NCBI GenBank assembly: GCA_017311185.1
Contig: JAESUZ010004128.1
Coordinates: 186,001-250,000 of the forward strand
Direction: 5' to 3'
DNA from: Proteles cristata cristata
Lineage: Eukaryota; Chordata; Mammalia; Carnivora; Hyaenidae
Length of the DNA: 64,000 bases
The notes beneath the pieces were generated by a model that saw only the letters and a list, made by a program, of their open reading frames with translations, did not search any database and had not been told where the DNA came from. The number at the start of each line of letters is the position of its first letter. Within the stretch, counting starts at the first letter, position 1. Both the position numbers and the translations under genes were made by a program. This document shows positions 31,985-43,182 of the stretch, one piece after another.

Positions 31985-32165
31985 ATGGCATAGATAAATA
32001 AACCACAGAGTATTCATACAAGGAAATACTGTAAAGCAATAAAAATGAATCTGTGTTGCAGGGTTACATGCACCAAAGTAGATACACTAAGAAATATAAT
32101 AGTGAGAGAAAAAGTCACTCATACAAGAACATCTAATGTGTGATTCCATGAAAATTAACTTATAA
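31985..32165 (+). mobile_element. Old L1 fragment
   Basis: 'ccacagagtattcatacaagg', 'aagcaataaaaatgaatctg' and 'catctaatgtgtgattccatg' follow degenerate L1 ORF2 end order. Confidence 0.7.
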
Positions 32166-32192
32166 TGCAATGAAAAGATAAAAATGAAACTT

Positions 32193-32358
32193 GGAGCAGG
32201 TGAGGGGGAGAGAGAGAGAGAGAGACACAGAATCCGAAGCAGGCTCCAGGCTCCAAGCTGTCAGCACAGAGCCCGATGCAGGGCTTGAACCCACGAACCA
32301 TGAGATCATGACCTGAGCTGAAGTCAGATGCTCAACTGACTGAACCACCCAGGTGCCC
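32193..32358 (-). mobile_element. CAN-SINE, tail truncated
   Basis: Begins abruptly in the GA-rich part (ggtgagggggagagagag) without the usual T-rich tail. 'ggcttgaacccacgaacc' and 'gaaccacccaggtgcccc' are intact. Confidence 0.93.
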
Positions 32359-32419
32359 CTGTTGCAGATTTCTTAAGACACAGTAAGAACTAACTTTATA
32401 AGAAAATATTAATAAATTG

Positions 32420-33115
32420 AACTATAATAAAATTTAAAACTGTTCATCAAAATATGTAGATATGTGCAACCAGAAAGAATTAATATCAGTAGTAGTATAA
32501 TAATTCCTACCAATGAGAAAAATAGATATAACTTGATAGATAAATGGGCAAAAGACTGAAATAGGTATTTCACAGAAGAGAAAACATATGCTTGGCAAAC
32601 AAGTATATGAAAAGATGCTCACTGTCATGGAGACAGGGGAAATGTACATCAAGACCACAAAACAACATCCTTATAAATCCTTTTGTTTAGCAAAAATTTA
32701 AAGGTGTGGAAATAACAAGTGTCAGAGAGTGAATCTACAGGACTTCTTACACACTGCTCAAGATAGCACAACCTGGAGGGGACACACTGGAAAACAGTTT
32801 GTCTTTAGAAGCTGACATTCACATATCTGGCTATATGTCAAGAGAAGGCTTTACACAGTTACATCAAAGCAGAAATGTTCATAGGAGCATTGTTTACAGT
32901 AGCAAAAACGTGGAAATAACCCAAATGCCAATCAAAGAGAAAATGCCCGAAAAATAACGTAGTATATAGTCACACACAGAATATTATGCAGAAGCCCAAA
33001 CAAAGGAGCTACAACAGGAGACACCAATATGGAAGAGTCTTAGCAATATAAGAATAGGTAGAGACAATAGCTCCCAGGAATTACATAAAGCATGACCTCT
33101 TTTTGTAAAAGTCAA
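32420..33115 (+). mobile_element. Old L1 (L1M-type) ORF2 3' region
   Basis: 'agataaatgggcaaaagactgaa', 'acaagtatatgaaaagatgctcac', 'actggaaaacagtttgtc' and 'gttcataggagcattgtttacagtagc' follow in ORF2 order. All frames are broken. Confidence 0.82.
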
Positions 33116-33123
33116 TAAAAAAT

Positions 33124-33340
33124 TGGAGCGCCTGGATGGCTCAGTCGATTGAGAGTGCAACTTCAGTCAGGTCATGATCTCACAGTTCATGAGTTTGAGC
33201 CCAGTATTGGACTCGCTGCTGTCAGCATGGAGCCCACTTTGGATCCTCTGTCCCTCTCTCTCTGTGCACCCCTTCCCCACTCTCAAAAAATTAAAATTAA
33301 ATATTAATATAAAATAAAACTTAATTAAAAAATAAACTTA
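33124..33340 (+). mobile_element. CAN-SINE, standard type
   Basis: ggagcgcctggatggctcagtcg, gagtttgagcccagtattgg, CT-rich part, tctcaaaaaattaaaattaaat tail. Confidence 0.92.
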
Positions 33341-33356
33341 AAAGATACATTTTTAG

Positions 33357-33551
33357 GGGCTCCTAGGCGGCTCAGTTGGTTAAGTGTCCAACTTCAGTTC
33401 AGGTCATGATCTCGCAGTTTGGGAGTTTGAGCCCTACGTTGGGCTCTGCGCTGACAGCTCAGAGCCTGGAGCCTGCTTTGGATTCTCCCCTAGTGGTGCT
33501 CTGTCTCTCTCTGTCTCTCAAGACTAAATAAAGACTTAAAAAAATTTTTTT
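33357..33551 (+). mobile_element. CAN-SINE, standard type, 16-bp TSD
   Basis: gggctcctaggcggctcagttgg head; TSD aaagatacatttttag (33341-33356) and aaggatacatttttag (33552-33567). Only about 16 bases separate it from the tail of the SINE before it. Confidence 0.95.
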
Positions 33552-33567
33552 AAGGATACATTTTTAG

Positions 33568-33842
33568 AAATATGTGGGTACAATGAAAAAGTAAGGGAGC
33601 AATGAACACAGGATTCAAGATTCCTATGGCAGAGGGGAGAGAGGCATAGGATACTGGCACCCACTGTGGATATCAGCTGTTTTCAAGATCCTAGCTTGTA
33701 TTTGTTGGTGGTTTCACAGAAGCTTGATATATCATTATCCATAAATAAAGAGGTGATACTGGGCAAAATTTGAGACTCTGCAATGAAGAAGAATTGTGAT
33801 TAATCCAATTCAGTGCCCTTGGTGTCAGTCTTTCATTTAAAA
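33568..33842. other. Unassigned DNA
   Basis: Starts 'aaatatgtgggtacaatgaaaaag'; possibly old L1, not resolved. Confidence 0.3.
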
Positions 33843-33852
33843 TATTTTAGGT

Positions 33853-34078
33853 TTGGGGCTCCTAGGTGGCTCGGTCAGTTAAGCATCTGACTCTTGATTT
33901 CAGTTCAGGTCACAGTGTCACTGTTCGTTAGGTTGAGCCCCACATCAGGCTCTATGCTGACAGTGTTGAGCCTTCTTGGGATTCTCTTTCTTTCTCTCTC
34001 TCCCTTTCTCTCCCCCTCCCCTGCTCGTGTTCTCTCTCTCTGTCTCTCTCAAAATAAATAAATAGAATTTTAAAAATG
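33853..34078 (+). mobile_element. CAN-SINE, 10-bp TSD
   Basis: tggggctcctaggtggctcgg, gagccttcttgggattctc variant, aaaataaataaatag tail. TSD tattttaggt at 33843-33852 and 34079-34088. Confidence 0.94.
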
Positions 34079-34088
34079 TATTTTAGGT

Positions 34089-34502
34089 ATCACAAATGTA
34101 ATAGTTGTGTTTGAAAAAACACATACACAATTGAGTCAATGAAAAGTAAAACAGACACAAATGAGGATCTAATTGGGGACTCTCCCAGGAGGAAAAGAAA
34201 ACAGAGAAAATATTTTTGCAATTAAGAGTTACCACAGATAGGTGTTGAAGTGCCAAAGTCCATATATTAGGAACCACCAAGGCAAAAAATATACAAATGG
34301 AGAGGAAAAAATAATAATTAAAAAATCCAATTGAAAGCCCATTGTTTGCCAAAGAGGAAATGTAAAAGGAAAGAATTGCACAGATCTAGAAACACTATAC
34401 TAATACTGAAGAATATTGAAGAAAAAGAAAATTCTAAAATTTGTATGTAAAAGTATCAAACAAGAGAGCCAGAAACATACTTTAAAAAATAAAGTTGTGG
34501 AT
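34089..34502. other. Unassigned AT-rich DNA, possibly old L1
   Basis: 'tgaagaaaaagaaaattctaaaatttgtatg' resembles L1 ORF2 upstream sequence; otherwise unresolved. Confidence 0.35.
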
Positions 34503-34730
34503 GGGACACCTGGGTGGCTCAGTCGGTTAAGCATCTGACTTCGGTTCAGGTCATGATCTCACAGCCTGTGGGTTTGAGCCCTGTGTTGGGCTCTGGCCTG
34601 ACAGCTCAGAGCTTGGAGCCTGCTTGAAATTCTGTGTCTCCCTCTCTCTCTCTCTGTACCTCCCCTGCTCTCACTCTATCTCTCTCTCTCTCAAAACATA
34701 AACATTTAAAAAATCAAAAAATAAATAAAG
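34503..34730 (+). mobile_element. CAN-SINE, standard type
   Basis: gggacacctgggtggctcagtcgg head, ctctggcctgacagctcagagcttggagcctgcttg, tcaaaacataaacatttaaaa tail. Confidence 0.94.
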
Positions 34731-34968
34731 ATATGGAGATGTCATTGTCCTAGCAGATGTCAAAGCACATCATAAAGCATCTGGGCCTGAAACTCTGGGC
34801 TACCTGTGTCTGAATAGACAATGACAGTGGACTAGAAGCTGTAGAAGTCAAGTCATCCACATACACGAATCCAGGATTTGCAAAACTGGCTTTACAAATC
34901 AATGGCCCCTGATGTTGAGATACTGGTGTTGGGATAACTGAGTAGCCAAGGAGACAAAACTCATTTGT
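34731..34968 (+). other. Unassigned DNA, probable continuation of old L1 ORF2
   Basis: 'tcaaagcacatcataaagcat' and 'tgacagtggactagaagc' are weakly L1-like. No gene. Confidence 0.35.
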
Positions 34969-34971
34969 GTT

Positions 34972-35402
34972 CTGTATTAGGTGGTTAGGCTGCTATAGGA
35001 AAACATCACAAGCTGAGTGGCTTAAACCACAGAAATTGATTTTCCACATTGTGGAGGCTAGAAGTCCAACATCGAAGGTGTGGAAGGGCCATGCTCCCCC
35101 TCAAAGTTCTAGGGAAGGACCTGTCCCAGGCCTGACTCCTAGCTGCAGTTAGTTCCTTGGCTTGTAGCCATGTGGTTCCAATCTTCACATGACATTCTCC
35201 CTGTGTATGTGTGTCTACAGTCTCACTCTTTAGAAGGACACTGGTCCTATTGGATTAGGAGTCCACTTTACTCCTGTATGACCTCAACTTAACTGATTAC
35301 ATCTGCAACAGCCCTATTTCCAAATAAGGTCAGATTCTGATGTTCTAGGGGTTAGGATGTCAACATGAATTCTAGGGGGACACAATTATGCCTATACCAT
35401 AT
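34972..35402 (-). repeat. LTR-like interspersed repeat (second copy)
   Basis: 'gtggcttaaaccacagaaattgattttccacattgtggaggctagaagtcc', 'taagaaggacac'-like 'agaaggacactggtcctattggattaggagtcc', 'tctgcaacagccctatttccaaataaggtcag' and 'ggggttaggatgtcaacatgaattctagggggacacaatta'. Same broad type as 29176-29560 but nearly complete. Family not assigned. Confidence 0.65.
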
Positions 35403-35492
35403 CTGTTGCTTAATTTGTACACCACATTGAGATCCAGAAAGATTAAAAATCGGAAGGAAAAGAAACTATAAAGTACAAGACGAGCACATGAG

Positions 35493-35556
35493 ATCATTGT
35501 TTTAATGATCATTTTAATTTAATGATTAATAACAATTCAATTAAATTTAATGATCA
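35493..35556. repeat. AT-rich inverted repeats
   Basis: A small hairpin (atcatt / aatgat, 35493-35509) overlaps a larger imperfect one with arms tgatcattttaattta and taaatttaatgatca at 35506-35556. It sits just upstream of the L1 fragment that starts near 35570. Confidence 0.75.
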
Positions 35557-35569
35557 CAAAAACCAGAGC

Positions 35570-37440
35570 CATTAAAACAAAAGTATATTAAAATGATCAT
35601 GTGATACTAATAATGAAGCAGCAGAAAAATAAATTATGACAACAATCCCATTTACAATTGCACCAAAAATTCTAAATACTAGAATACCTAGGAATACACT
35701 TAACCAGGAGGTAAAAGACCTGTTCCCCGAAAACTGTAGAACACTGATGAAAGAAATTGAAAAGGACACAAAGAAATGGAAAAACATTCCATGCTCATGG
35801 ATTGGAAGAACAAATGCTGTTAAAATGTCCGTATGTTAAAATGTCCCAAAGCAATCTCCACATTTAATTCAATCCTTATCAAAATAGCACTGCATTCTTC
35901 ACAGAGCTAGAACAAACAATCCTAAAATATGTATGGAACCACAAAAGACCCTGAATAGCTAATGCAATCTTGAAAAAGAAAACAAAAAATGCTAGAGGCA
36001 TCACAATTCCAGACTTTGGGTTATATTACAAAGCTATAGTTATCAAAACAGTATGGTACTGGGACAAAAATAAATATATAGATCAATGAACAGAATAGAA
36101 AGCCCAGAAATAAACCCACAATCATATGGTCAATTAAATCTTTGAAAAAAGAGGCAAGAATATACAATGGGAAAAAGACAATCTCAACAAACGATACTGG
36201 GAAAACTGGACAACTAGATGCAAAAGAATGAAAATGGACCACTTTCTAAACCATCCACAAAAATAAACTCAAAATGGAGCAAGGACCTAAATGTGAGGAC
36301 TGAAACAATACAAATCCTAGAAGAGAGCACAGGCAGTAATCTCTCTGACATTGGCCATAACAACTTCTTTCTAGATATGTCTCCTGAGGCAAGGGAAACA
36401 AAAGCAAAAATAAACTTTGGTATTACATCAAAATAAAAAGCTTCTACATGGCAAAGGAAATAATCAACACAACCAAAAAGCAATCTACATAATGGGAGAA
36501 GATATTGGCAAATGATGTATTGGATAGAGGGTTAACATATAAAATATACAAAGAACTGATACAACTCAACAGTCAAAAAAAAAAACAAAAAACAAATAAC
36601 CCAATTAAAAGATGGGCAGCAGTCATGAACAGACATTTTTCCAAAGAAGACATCCAGATGGCCAACAGACACATGAAAAGATGCTCAACATCACTCATCA
36701 TCAGGAAATGGAAATCAAAGTCACCATAAGTTGTCACCTTACACCTGTCAGAATGGCTCAAATCAAAAACATAAAAGTGTTGGCAAGGATGTGAAGAAAA
36801 AGGAACACTTGTGCACTGTTGGTGGAAAACAGTATGGAGTTTCTCAAAAAGTTAAAAATAGAACTACCTTATAAGCCAGTAATTGCACTACTGGATATTT
36901 TCCCAAAGACTACAAAAACACTAATTCAAAAGGATACATGCACCCCTATGTTTATTGCAGCATTATTTATAATAGCCAAGATATGGGGAAGTAGGACAAA
37001 TATCCATCCACCGATAAATGGATAAAGAAGATGTGGTATCTATATAGTGGAATATTATGCAGCCATAAAAAGGAATGAAATCTTGCCATTTGCAACAGCA
37101 TGGATGGATCCAGAAAGTATAATGCAAAGCAAAATAAGCCAATCAGAGAAAGACAAATACCATATGATTTCACTCATGTGTGAAATTTAAGAAACAAAAC
37201 AAAGGAACAAAGGGAAAATAAAAGACAAATCAAAAAACATACTTTTGACTATAGAGAACAAATTGATGGTTACCAGAGGGGAGATGGGGAGGCTGGGTGA
37301 AATACATGGTGGGGATTAAGGAGGGCACTTGTGATGAGCACTGAGTGATGTATGGAAGTGGTGAATCACTATATTGTATACTTGAAACTAATATAACACT
37401 GTATGTTAACTACACTAGAATTAAAATAAAATAATTTTTA
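35570..37440 (+). mobile_element. L1 3' portion: ORF2 second half and 3' UTR
   Basis: About 1.9 kb in order: 'aatcccatttacaattgcacc', 'gaacactgatgaaagaaattg', 'cagtatggtactggg', 'agatatgtctcctgaggcaag', 'cagacatttttccaaagaagacatccagatggcc', 'tttattgcagcattatttataatagcc', then 3' UTR 'gatggttaccagaggggagatgggg' and 'gtgatgagcactgag', ending in an A-rich tail. Frames are broken repeatedly; the longest remains are 36218-36436 and 36505-36729. Older than the copy at 30027. Confidence 0.93.
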
Positions 37441-37454
37441 AAATAAAATTAAAA

Positions 37455-37800
37455 TTAAGAAGAGTTCTGAAGGACAGTGGTAATGCTTGCACAATATCAT
37501 GAATGTATTTAATAGCATTAAACTGTACACTTAAAAATGGTTAAAATGGGGGCACCTGTCCAACTTTGGCTCAGATCATGATCTCACTGCTTGTGGGTTT
37601 GAGCCCCGCGTCTGGCTCTGTGCTGACAGCTCAGAGCCTGGAGCCTGCTTCAGATCCTGTAACTCCCTCTCTCTGCTCCTCTCCCACTCGTACTCTATCT
37701 CTCTCTCTCAAAAATGAATAAGTGTTTAAAATGTTTTTTAAATTATTAAAATGGTGAATTTTATATGTATTTTACCTCAAAAAAATAAGCAGAAAAAAAT
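37455..37800 (+). mobile_element. Old L1 3' end, split by a SINE
   Basis: 'gttctgaaggacagtggtaatgc' and 'aaactgtacacttaaaaatgg' before the SINE; 'aaatggtgaattttatatg' and 'tattttacctcaaaaaaat' after it. Confidence 0.8.
37550..37745 (+). mobile_element. CAN-SINE lacking the A box
   Basis: gggggcacct is joined directly to gtccaactttggctcag at about 37557, so the usual gggtggctcagtcggttaagc is missing. B box (gggtttgagcccc) and tail are intact. TSD ttaaaatgg at 37541-37549 and 37746-37754 shows the 5' boundary is original. Confidence 0.92.
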
Positions 37801-38461
37801 GTTATGTAATTTTTTAAATTCCACATGGCAAAACACTTGAGATTAAGATAACATGGGGAAAAAAATAATAAAGTTAGAAAAAGACATTTTTGAATTTACA
37901 TCATGGGGGGAAATCATATTTCCTCTAACTCAAAGAGAAAAAAAGAACAGCAGTAAAATGGAAAAATGAGCAAAGATACAAATAACAACAAAACAGTCAA
38001 GAGCACAGAGAAACTTATTTTCTATGATCGACGGGCTAAGACAAATCCCAAATATTAAATCACAAAAATGTTTTGAGCAAAGGACCCTTAGACTGACCAA
38101 TGACGAAAGGGTTCAAACCAAAGAAGACAATCGCTGAATATAAGCACTGAAAATGAAGCTCAAAAGAAAAGCACTGTAAGTGTTCGGTACATAGAGATAC
38201 TGTCATATTTTTAACCTCCAGAAAATTATCTAACTTCTCTAAATGAGCCAAAATGTCATAATACATGAGCTGTAGATAACACTGCATGTTTTGCTAGACA
38301 TTTGTGCTCATTAAAGATGATTATAGAAAGATCCAGGCTAAGAAATGGCACCTTGAAGAATTTTACAAACAATCCTCATTTTCTCTCCACTTTCTCTTTT
38401 AATTTCCAATGTAGGGATGAACTTTTCAAGTCTAAACCTCAGTCACATCACATTTTAGAAT
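37801..38461. other. Unassigned AT-rich DNA
   Basis: No gene or repeat recognised. Confidence 0.45.
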
Positions 38462-38470
38462 GCTTATGTC

Positions 38471-38684
38471 AGAGTGCCTGGGTGGCTCAGTCAGTTAAGC
38501 ATCCAACTGCGGCTCGGGTCATGATCTCACAGTTCATGGGTTCAAGCCCCATGTTGGGCTCTGTGCTGACAGCTAGCTAGAATCTGGAGCCTGCTTCAGA
38601 TTCTGTATCTCCCTCTCTCTCTGGCCCTCCCTTGCTTGCTGGCTCTCAGAAATAAATAAAAAACATTTTTAAAAAATTTTAAAC
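38471..38684 (+). mobile_element. CAN-SINE, agaaata type, 9-bp TSD
   Basis: agagtgcctgggtggctcag head, gacagctagctagaatctgg, tctcagaaataaataaaaaac. TSD gcttatgtc at 38462-38470 and 38685-38693. Confidence 0.94.
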
Positions 38685-38693
38685 GCTTATGTC

Positions 38694-39846
38694 CTCCTCA
38701 CTCTCAGATTAGGGTTACTCTTGAGTCACATACAATTTTTATGACAAAGGTTTCTGCACTTCTTTTGGGTATTGCGGTGCTTTTTCACTGCTGGTCCATG
38801 ACGCTCAATCAAAGGACTCTTAGCAGGTATTTGATGGCAACAGAAAGGGAGTTGAGAAGCTTTGTGGCTCTTTTTCAGTAGGTTTAATTGGCACAAGTGA
38901 AGAGTAAACGCATGTCCGTGTTCTGAACAAGACTAAACAAGCCGGACCAGCTGAATGATCAGCTTCCAGACCACTGTAAGAGACAGAGAAAGGATGATCA
39001 CTGTCCCAATCACAGAAGTGGGGAGTTCATTGAAAAGCTTCATGCTAGCTTTTACTGGTCCAATTTTAAGGTACTACTCAAGCTCTTCCCCTTCTTCCTT
39101 GAAAATGAAAAGGTTGCTGATATAAAAAAGAATTTTGTGTTGCAGAATGATTTAAAATAATTCATGCTAGAGCTCTCTGTCTCCAAAGAGATTAAGCACT
39201 GTAGCTAAAGTAAAATCAGAAGCCTTCCAGACACAGAGAGTGTCTGGGTGAGCAAATATTACTAAAACAGAGTCTCTCTCTGCTGATGAAATCCCACTCT
39301 GCCTTCTCTTGACTACTGGATCCATGAAAAACTCAAAATTAATCTAGTTTATACAACTATTTTACAGCTATTTTATTTAGGTCAACTGACGTGTAAGAGT
39401 TATTTGATGTCCGGAAGCTTTTTGGATCTTTTTTTCAAACCTTTTAATGTTTTTTTTTTTTTTAATTTTCATTTTGTAAAACTGTGTTCAGCTCTGACTT
39501 CAAAACATTTGGTTTCTCACACGAATGAGGTCAGCTTCCTGCCTGAGGTGAGAGCTCTCTTCAGTCTTATATAGGAGTAATAACTAAAATTAATCTAAGC
39601 CACTTTTAGCATAAAACCTCATGTGTGTTTCCCAAGAGTTTTTAATTAACCTAATTAAAAACAATGTACATAACAATAGTCAAATTCTTAAAGAAATTTA
39701 AATTTTTCATAAGAAATCAGGCATCAAAATTATGCATTGCCAATATATAATACTGTAAAGATTTGTATTTATGAGTATCATAAATTGCTTCAATTCTGTT
39801 CCATTTTTCTGAAGTTTCTAGGCATTAATCAAGAATTACCAACCTA
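38694..39846. other. Unassigned low-repeat DNA
   Basis: No gene or repeat recognised; a run of 15 T lies near 39450. Confidence 0.45.
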
Positions 39847-39849
39847 TGA

Positions 39850-40073
39850 GGGGCGGCTGGGTGACTCAGTCGGTTAAGCATCCGACTTCAGCTCAGGTCA
39901 TGATCTCGCAGTGCGTGAGTTTGAGCCCCTCGACGGGCTCTGTGCTTATAGCTCAGAGCCTGGAGCCTGCTTTGGATTCTGTGTCTCCCTCACTCTCTGC
40001 CCCTCCCACACTCACACTCTGTCTCTCTCTCTCTCTCTTTCAAAAATAAATAAACATTAAAAAAAGAAAGGAA
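39850..40073 (+). mobile_element. CAN-SINE, standard type
   Basis: ggggcggctgggtgactcagtcggttaagc head, cttatagctcagagcctggagcctgctttgg, caaaaataaataaacatt tail. Flanking duplication not clear. Confidence 0.93.
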
Positions 40074-40084
40074 ATTTAACAAAT

Positions 40085-40780
40085 GACACAACCAATCACA
40101 AGTGTTGATGAGGATGTCGAAAACTTGGAACTCCTGTGCATTGCTTCCGGGAACCTGACATGGTGCAGCCAATATGGGAAAACACAACAGTGACTCCTCA
40201 AGCAGTTATACAATTACCATATAACAGAAATTCCACTCCCGAGAATATACCCAAAAGAACTGAAAGCAGGGACTGAAAGAGATATGAGTATACCCTTGTG
40301 TATAGCAGCGTCATTTCCAAGAGTCAAAAGGTGGGAACAACCCAAGTGTCTGAATGGATCAGTGGATAAATAAAATATGGATACAGTGAAATCTTATTTT
40401 AGCCTAGAGAGAAATGAAATTCCATCACATGCTACAGTACAGATGAACCTTGAGGACATTATGCAGGATACAACAAGCCAGACTCCAAAGGACGAATACT
40501 GTAGGATTCTACTTTAATGAGGTACCTGCAGTAATCAGATTCACGGAGACATAGAGTAGAATGGTGGTTGCCAGGGGCTGGGGGAGGGGAAATGAGGAGC
40601 TAGTGCCTCATGGGGACAGAGTTTCCGTTCAGGGAGATGGAACAGCTCTGGACATTGATGGTGGTGATGGGTGCACAGCCGTGTAAATGTGCTTAATGCC
40701 ACTAAAATGTACACATAAAAAATGATTAAAATGGCAAACTTCATATTATGGATATTTTACAACAATCAAAAAGATAAAGG
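40085..40780 (+). mobile_element. Old L1 ORF2 C-terminus and 3' UTR
   Basis: 'aaaacttggaactcctgtgcat', 'gagaatatacccaaaagaactgaaagcaggg', 'gtggttgccaggggctggggga' and 'gtacacataaaaaatgatt' run in order to 'atggatattttacaacaat'. Confidence 0.9.
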
Positions 40781-40996
40781 CCAACTGGCAAAAGGAAATA
40801 TAGGCCAAGGTGATTATAACAGTGTTGCCCTAATGAGGCCAATGTAAGACTTAAGAATTATTATCTACAAAGTCCTTGGAACGGTGCCTGATACTGTAGT
40901 CAAGACGCACATAAATAGCCGTTACCATCATAATCATTGTTATTAGTCTTATTATCTCCTACCAACACCTTTTATCCTACAGTTTTGCTATTTCTT

Positions 40997-41086
40997 TTAA
41001 GATTTTATTTCTAAGCATTTCCTACAAACTCACAACCCCGAGACCAAGAGACTCATGTTCCACCAACTGAACCAGCCGGCCACCCT
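40997..41086 (-). mobile_element. Short/old CAN-SINE
   Basis: tttaagattttatttctaagc, 'aactcacaaccccgagacc', 'aagagactcatgttccacc' and 'gaaccagccggccaccc': complement of the short SINE type. Confidence 0.82.
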
Positions 41087-42416
41087 TAGTATTGCTACGG
41101 GTGTCATGAAAACGCATCTCAATAGATGGCTGTCTGGCACTTTTACCTTTCTCAAGGGAAACATGATCACTGTGTCAGAGGACAGACTCCAAGGTTTCTT
41201 CCAAGCCCTGAAGACCTTGAATGAAAGGGTCCGACCTAGAGCAAGTTCTACCAGAACCTTCATCTCCCCGACATCTGGAGCCATGCCAACTATTTCTTGG
41301 GATCATTTATAATAACTCAGTTTAAAAGATAACAGAAAATGCAAGTTAAAATAATCATTTATTCTCAGCCCACACAACATTTATGCAGGTCCTGTAGATA
41401 AGTGCTTTCAAGGAATTCTATTTTTCAATCTTAGGGATAATTCTGTCATAGGAGTGTTACCTCCATTTTATGGTGAGGAAACTAAACTTCAAAGCAAGTA
41501 AACACTGTGTGCAGTGGGATACAGCATGTCCCACAAAGAAATAGAGAACACCCAATCCCCCCAACTCACCGTTCTATTATTTGCAATGCACACATTGAAA
41601 ATTAGAAATAAATCCTTTTTTTTTTAACTTCAAAAACTAAAAGGAAATAGAGACATTGATTTGTCAATCTCAAATGAAGTGCTTGTGAGACAGAATTTGA
41701 GACTCTGGAGTTGGATGAGTTCAGAAAATTACACATCATAGGAGGCCAAACCTTAGAAGCCTTGTGAATTCTACTCCTGGCGTGGATGGGTCAAAATCCA
41801 GCTATTTGCCTAAGAAATCTGGGCAAATCTGCAGACTGGAGAAATAAACAAACTTCAGAAGAAGTGTTCCCAAGGCAACTCTATCCAACCTAAAAGCACA
41901 GAAGCAAACATGTAGACTCTCCAAAGTGCCCGTGTGATAAAACAGACCACTGGTCACGTGCAGCCCTGGGGGGAGGAGCCAACAGGTAAGCCAGCACCAC
42001 GTGCGAACTGGGATGGGGAAGCTGGTTCAAGGGCTCAGTCATCTTCCTCGGAGGTCATGTCTCCAAACAGTCCAACTTAATATACCTTTGTGCTGATCAA
42101 TTCATCGTGCCTAATATTTACCAGACTGCCATCAGCAGCTTACTAAGTAAGTTCTTCAATATTGTGGGTTTCAAAAAAGAAAGCAAATGCCACCAGAGGT
42201 CAAGGAAAATGAAAATATAAAGTCATTGTTTCCTGGCCAGGCAGAGAAATACACACTAATAGATACTCACAGAGTAGTTCACTCAGGGGGAGGCTAGTGG
42301 GTTGAAGGCGGTGACGTACAGGTGTGGTGGAAGGAATGAAAACTAGCACTCTTGATTAGGGCAGAGTCCATAGTAAAAAACTGGTTAAGACAAGCCCCAT
42401 TGTCTGCTGGTCAAGG
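41087..42416. other. Unassigned low-repeat DNA
   Basis: Mostly unique. Two CACGTG E-box hexamers occur near 41957 and 41999. An 85-codon frame 41055-41312 starts inside the old SINE and is not convincing. Confidence 0.45.
41435..41530 (-). repeat. MIR-like fragment
   Basis: 'acctccattttatggtgaggaaactaaacttcaaagc' matches the MIR core read antisense. Confidence 0.55.
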
Positions 42417-42432
42417 AAATTCTTCAGTTAGG

Positions 42433-42644
42433 GGAGCCTGGGTGACTCAGTGGGTTAATTGTCTGACTCTCAGTTTCGGCTCAGGCCATGATCGTGAGGT
42501 TCATAAGTTTGAGCCCCACATTGGGCTCTTTGCTGACAACATGAAGCCTGCTTGGAATTTTCTCTCCCCACATCCCCATATCCCTCCTCTGCTCATAATC
42601 TCTCCCTCTCTCAAAATTAAATAAACATTTTTTTGAAAAAAAGA
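42433..42644 (+). mobile_element. CAN-SINE, 16-bp perfect TSD
   Basis: ggagcctgggtgactcag head, gctgacaacatgaagcctgcttgg variant, caaaattaaataaacatt tail. TSD aaattcttcagttagg at 42417-42432 and 42645-42660. Confidence 0.95.
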
Positions 42645-42734
42645 AAATTCTTCAGTTAGGCCTAAGTAGAGTCTAATTTACAAGGGTCCCTCAAAATCTG
42701 CCATGTTTTATCATTATCACCAGAGCCTGTTGAG

Positions 42735-42859
42735 AGGCTCCTGGGTGGCTCAGTTGGTTAAGCATCAGACTCCTGATTTTGAATCAGGTCATGATCTCAT
42801 GATTGCGAGATCAAGCCCCACGTGGAGCTCACACTGACAGCACAGAGCCTGCTTAGGTT

Positions 42860-42894
<35 letters not shown>

Positions 42895-42952
42895 GCCTTT
42901 CCCCTTGTTCTCTATCTCTCTCACAATAAAACAATGAAAAAAAGTTTAAAAA
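42735..42952 (+). mobile_element. CAN-SINE, older type
   Basis: gaggctcctgggtggctcagttgg, gactcctgattttgaatcagg, gacagcacagagcctgcttagg, long (CT)n, tail cacaataaaacaatg. Confidence 0.93.
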
Positions 42953-43168
42953 GAAGAGTTCTGGTGAAACACAATATTTAGTTTTGGTATCTACTAGACA
43001 AATTCTGAGAGAAATGGAAATTTTTTCCCATACATAGGATATAAGAACCACAATGCAATGTATGATATCCAATTGGATATTTATTTGCAAAACAAGCAGC
43101 AGAGATATTTGGGGGAAAATCTGAACATGAACATGGCTTAGAAAGTACATGAGAAGAAAATTGTTATT
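42953..43168. other. Unassigned DNA
   Basis: No gene or repeat recognised. Confidence 0.4.
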
Positions 43169-43182
43169 AAAATGGAAATGGC

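Noticed and set aside
41950..42010. Two CACGTG E-boxes as a regulatory element
   Set aside because: Two hexamers 40 bases apart are not rare enough to support a call without binding or conservation data.
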